Source: Sphingomonas albertensis | GTDB taxonomy: Bacteria > Pseudomonadota > Alphaproteobacteria > Sphingomonadales > Sphingomonadaceae | Direction of reading: 5' to 3' | Length of the DNA: 39,892 nt | NCBI RefSeq assembly: GCF_014358075.1 | Contig: NZ_JACONT010000039.1 | Location: 1-39,892, forward strand | Shown: piece after piece, positions 38,102 to 39,892 of the stretch | Layout of the letters: each line of letters opens with the position of its first letter | How positions within the stretch are numbered: position 1 is the first letter of the stretch | The notes under the pieces: generated by a model | Told to the model about the DNA's origin: nothing | Database searches by the model: none | Seen by the model: only the letters and a program-made list of their open reading frames with translations | Translations under genes and position numbers: made by a program

Positions 38102-38788
38102 TCAGCCGATCTGGCGGACTGCGCTGACCGGCACTTCGCCGATCCCGGGAAGGGTGAGGATGGTGGTACCGGTGGTGGTCGAGACCGACTGGACAGGTGC
38201 CCAGACCAGCCCGGTCGCGGCGACCGAGGTGCCGTTGTTCTGGGCGTTGATGCTGACCGTGAACGGGCCGCTGCCGGCATCCGCACCGGTCGAATCCTTG
38301 CCGTCCCAGTCGTAGCCGACGGTGCCCTTGGCCTGCGCGCCGAGCGGCATCGTCTTCAGCGCGACGCCGTTCATATCGCTGATCGTGACGTTGACGCCGG
38401 TCGCGGCGCCCGCCAGCTCGACCGAGCCCGCGATGCCGCCACCGGTACGCCCGTATGCAGTGCTGCCCTCGGTCAGGACGGTCTTGCCGACATACCCCAT
38501 CGCATCGCTGGCGCTGGTCGCGCCGAGCTTGTCCGAGATCGCCTTCATCGTCGTGTTCATCTCGGAGATGCCCGCGAGCGAAGAGAACTGCGCCATCTGG
38601 GCGACCATCTGGGTGTTGTCGACCGGGTTGAACGGATCCTGGTTCTGCATCTGCGCGGTCATCAGCTTCAGGAAGTCGTTCTGGTTGAGCGTGCCCGACT
38701 CGGCGGCCGTCGTGGTCTTCGGCGCGGCCGCGGTCGAAGAGCGCGTGATGCCGATGTTGGACAGCGTGGTATCGAAGGAGGATGCCAT
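38102..38788 (-). CDS. flgD: flagellar hook cap protein FlgD
   Basis: 228 residues. The conserved N-terminal part LNQNDFLKLMTAQMQNQDPFNPVDNTQMVAQMAQFSSLAGISEMN is diagnostic of FlgD. The C-terminal part holds an FlgD Ig-like segment (GVALKTMPLGAQAKGTVGYDWDGKDSTGADAGSGPFTVSINA). It caps the growing hook and is later discarded. Two bases separate its start from the flgC stop. Confidence 0.95.
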   Translation of the reverse strand: MASSFDTTLSNIGITRSSTAAAPKTTTAAESGTLNQNDFLKLMTAQMQNQDPFNPVDNTQMVAQMAQFSSLAGISEMNTTMKAISDKLGATSASDAMGYVGKTVLTEGSTAYGRTGGGIAGSVELAGAATGVNVTISDMNGVALKTMPLGAQAKGTVGYDWDGKDSTGADAGSGPFTVSINAQNNGTSVAATGLVWAPVQSVSTTTGTTILTLPGIGEVPVSAVRQIG

Positions 38789-38790
38789 GA

Positions 38791-39201
38791 TCAGCGACCT
38801 AGCTTGAGGGTATCGATGATGAGCGACTTGGCCGTGTTCATCACTTCGATGTTGTTCTGGTAGCTGCGGGCGGTCTCCATCATGTCGACCATCTCGCGGG
38901 TTTCATCGACTGCCGCCTCGAAGATGTTGCCATCCTTGTCGGCCATCGGATTGTCGGGATCGTAGCGCTTGGTCGGCGCTTCACCGGCGGTGACGACGCG
39001 CTCGACATCGACCGTCGACATGCCGCTCGCCGCGTCGAAGCTGGTACGGAACACCGGCTTCATCGTCTTGTAGGCGGCCTCGGCGGACCCCGCGGTGCCG
39101 CCGGCATTGGCGAGGTTGGACGCGGTGGTGTTCATCCGGACGAGCTGCGCGGACATCGCGCGGCCGGCGACCTGGAAGATCGTCATGGGCTGGTTGGACA
39201 T
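38791..39201 (-). CDS. flgC: flagellar proximal rod protein FlgC
   Basis: 136 residues. MTIFQVAGRAMSAQLVRMNTTASNLANAGGTAGSAEAAYKTMKPVF is the FlgC N-terminus with the rod motif, and the end AVDETREMVDMMETARSYQNNIEVMNTAKSLIIDTLKLGR is the matching C-terminal helix. The gene is one base from the flgB stop and two from flgD. Confidence 0.95.
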   Translation of the reverse strand: MSNQPMTIFQVAGRAMSAQLVRMNTTASNLANAGGTAGSAEAAYKTMKPVFRTSFDAASGMSTVDVERVVTAGEAPTKRYDPDNPMADKDGNIFEAAVDETREMVDMMETARSYQNNIEVMNTAKSLIIDTLKLGR

Positions 39202-39202
39202 C

Positions 39203-39541
39203 TTATTCCCCCTTCAGCGCGCGGGTGATCTGGCCGATCCGCCCGTTCAGGAACGACAGGGTCGTCTGATACTGGACGGCGTTCTCGGCGAACGCGGTCT
39301 GCTCCTGGCTCAGCTCGACGGTGTTGCCGTCCATCGAGGTCTGCGTCGGAATGCGGTATTTGGTTGCAGCATCGGTGCCGCCATCGTTCTCGACCGACGC
39401 GAGCGCCGACTGGAAATCAATGTCGCGCGCCTTGAAGCCGGGCGTCGAGGCGTTGGCGATGTTCGACGCCAGCACACCCATGCGCTGCGAGCGCACCTCG
39501 AGTGCCGCCCCGTGAACTCCGAAAAGCGTGTCGCCTGACAC
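39203..39541 (-). CDS. flgB: flagellar proximal rod protein FlgB, first gene of the flg operon
   Basis: 112 residues from GTG 39541. AGGAG (39554-39550) lies 8 bases ahead of this GTG. The ATG at 39580 (reading MSGCAIGAPGDG) lies upstream of the transcript start predicted from the sigma-54 promoter, and the ATG at 39667 further still, so neither can be the usual start. The rod motif is RMGVLASNIANASTPGFKARDIDF; the end is TTLSFLNGRIGQITRALKGE. Length fits FlgB. Confidence 0.93.
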   Translation of the reverse strand: MSGDTLFGVHGAALEVRSQRMGVLASNIANASTPGFKARDIDFQSALASVENDGGTDAATKYRIPTQTSMDGNTVELSQEQTAFAENAVQYQTTLSFLNGRIGQITRALKGE

Positions 39542-39582
39542 AAGCCCGTCTCCTGGCGCACCGATTGCGCAACCGGACATAA

Positions 39583-39597
39583 GCAATGGCCGTGCCA
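39583..39597 (-). promoter_or_regulatory. sigma-54 promoter of the flgB operon
   Basis: On the minus strand TGGCAC (39597-39592), GGCCA, TTGC (39586-39583): a perfect match to TGGCAC-N5-TTGC with GG and GC 10 bases apart. The transcript would start near 39571, about 30 bases before the GTG start of flgB. Sigma-54 control of early flagellar structural genes is well known in alphaproteobacteria such as Caulobacter. Confidence 0.88.
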
Positions 39598-39627
39598 GTT
39601 TTGGCGGTGAGGGTGGCGGATGGCGTT

Positions 39628-39731
39628 TTGCCGGGTCGCGGCAAGGGGGCGGCAAGGCGAACGGCAAGCGGTTGCCGGTGTTGCAGGGTTGGCCGGCAAG
39701 GCGGTTGCCGCTTGATGGTCGAGGGCGGCAA
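39628..39731. promoter_or_regulatory. phased array of eight CGGCAA/TTGCCG hexamers, candidate sigma-54 enhancer
   Basis: TTGCCG at 39628, CGGCAA at 39639, 39650 and 39662, TTGCCG at 39672, CGGCAA at 39694, TTGCCG at 39705 and CGGCAA at 39726. The start-to-start distances are 11, 11, 12, 10, 22, 11 and 21 bases, close to one or two turns of the helix. Two pairs form inverted repeats, CGGCAAgcggTTGCCG (39662-39677) and CGGCAAggcggTTGCCG (39694-39710). The array starts about 30 bases upstream of the perfect sigma-54 promoter of flgB. Confidence 0.7.
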
Positions 39732-39765
39732 ACCGAACTTCTCTACCGTGCGCCTGCTATGTTTC

Positions 39766-39867
39766 CCCGCGAAGGCAGGGATCCAGCCTGGGCTCCCGCC
39801 TTCGCGGGAGAACAAGGAAGTGAGGGCTGTCATCCAATCATTTCCGCCACCCCGGCGAAGGCCGGGG
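39766..39867. repeat. two REP-like hairpins near the right edge
   Basis: CCCGCGAAGGC (39766-39776) pairs with GCCTTCGCGGG (39798-39808), 11 bases perfectly inverted, and CCCCGGC (39850-39856) pairs with GCCGGGG (39861-39867) around GAAG. Both belong to CGAAGGC-cored dispersed palindromes common in sphingomonads. The 350 bases from 39542 to the right edge hold these repeats, the hexamer array and the sigma-54 promoter, and no gene I can support. Confidence 0.65.
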
Positions 39868-39892
39868 CCCAGTTGGAGAGGTCGCAGTAACG

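Overview
The window reads as chromosomal DNA of a GC-rich, flagellated alphaproteobacterium, most likely Sphingomonas or a close relative. The clues are a PrsK/PrsR/TPR block of the XrtA/PEP-CTERM (exosortase) type with its sugar transferase, a MucR/Ros-type regulator, two promoter sequences of the alphaproteobacterial general-stress sigma factor EcfG (GGAAC-N16-[C/G]GTT), an flgBCDEFGHIJKL-motAB run, and REP-type palindromes. No phage, integrase, transposase, CRISPR array, tRNA or rRNA was seen.

Layout. (1) 1-2389, minus: a PepSY-domain exported protein, an OmpR-family response regulator and a PhoQ-like histidine kinase that runs off the left edge. (2) 2511-4621, plus: a Uup-type ABC-F ATPase, then a small exported/membrane protein behind an EcfG promoter. 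(3) 4667-12402, minus: sugar transferase, PrsK, PrsR, TPR protein and a DUF815 AAA+ ATPase, tightly packed; manC (GDP-mannose synthesis) diverges from it at 12565. (4) 13705-13890, minus: a 61-residue NepR-like protein behind a second EcfG promoter. (5) 14077-16980, plus: a Tat-exported DUF885 hydrolase and a sialidase-fold protein. (6) 27655-17220, minus: L-serine deaminase, M3 oligopeptidase, Cds1-like cysteine desulfhydrase, fused 5-oxoprolinase and a GH3 beta-glucosidase; the gene order suggests breakdown of peptides, cysteine, serine and 5-oxoproline. (7) 28162, plus: a MucR-like regulator lacking the usual zinc-site cysteine, with an AT-rich upstream region and a strong terminator. (8) 39541-28751, minus: flgB to flgL, then motA and motB.

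How it fits together. The flagellar operon starts at a perfect sigma-54 promoter (TGGCAC-N5-TTGC). Upstream of it lie eight copies of CGGCAA/TTGCCG spaced at about one or two helical turns, which looks like an enhancer array for a sigma-54 activator. A weaker sigma-54 sequence precedes motA. PrsR, itself a sigma-54 activator with a GAFTGA motif, governs the polysaccharide/exosortase side. The NepR-like gene and the small exported gene point to the general stress response.

The least-explained items are the phased hexamer array, the orphan NepR-like gene, the EcfG-driven small protein, the FlgH with Pro in place of the lipobox Cys, and the zinc-site variant of MucR.
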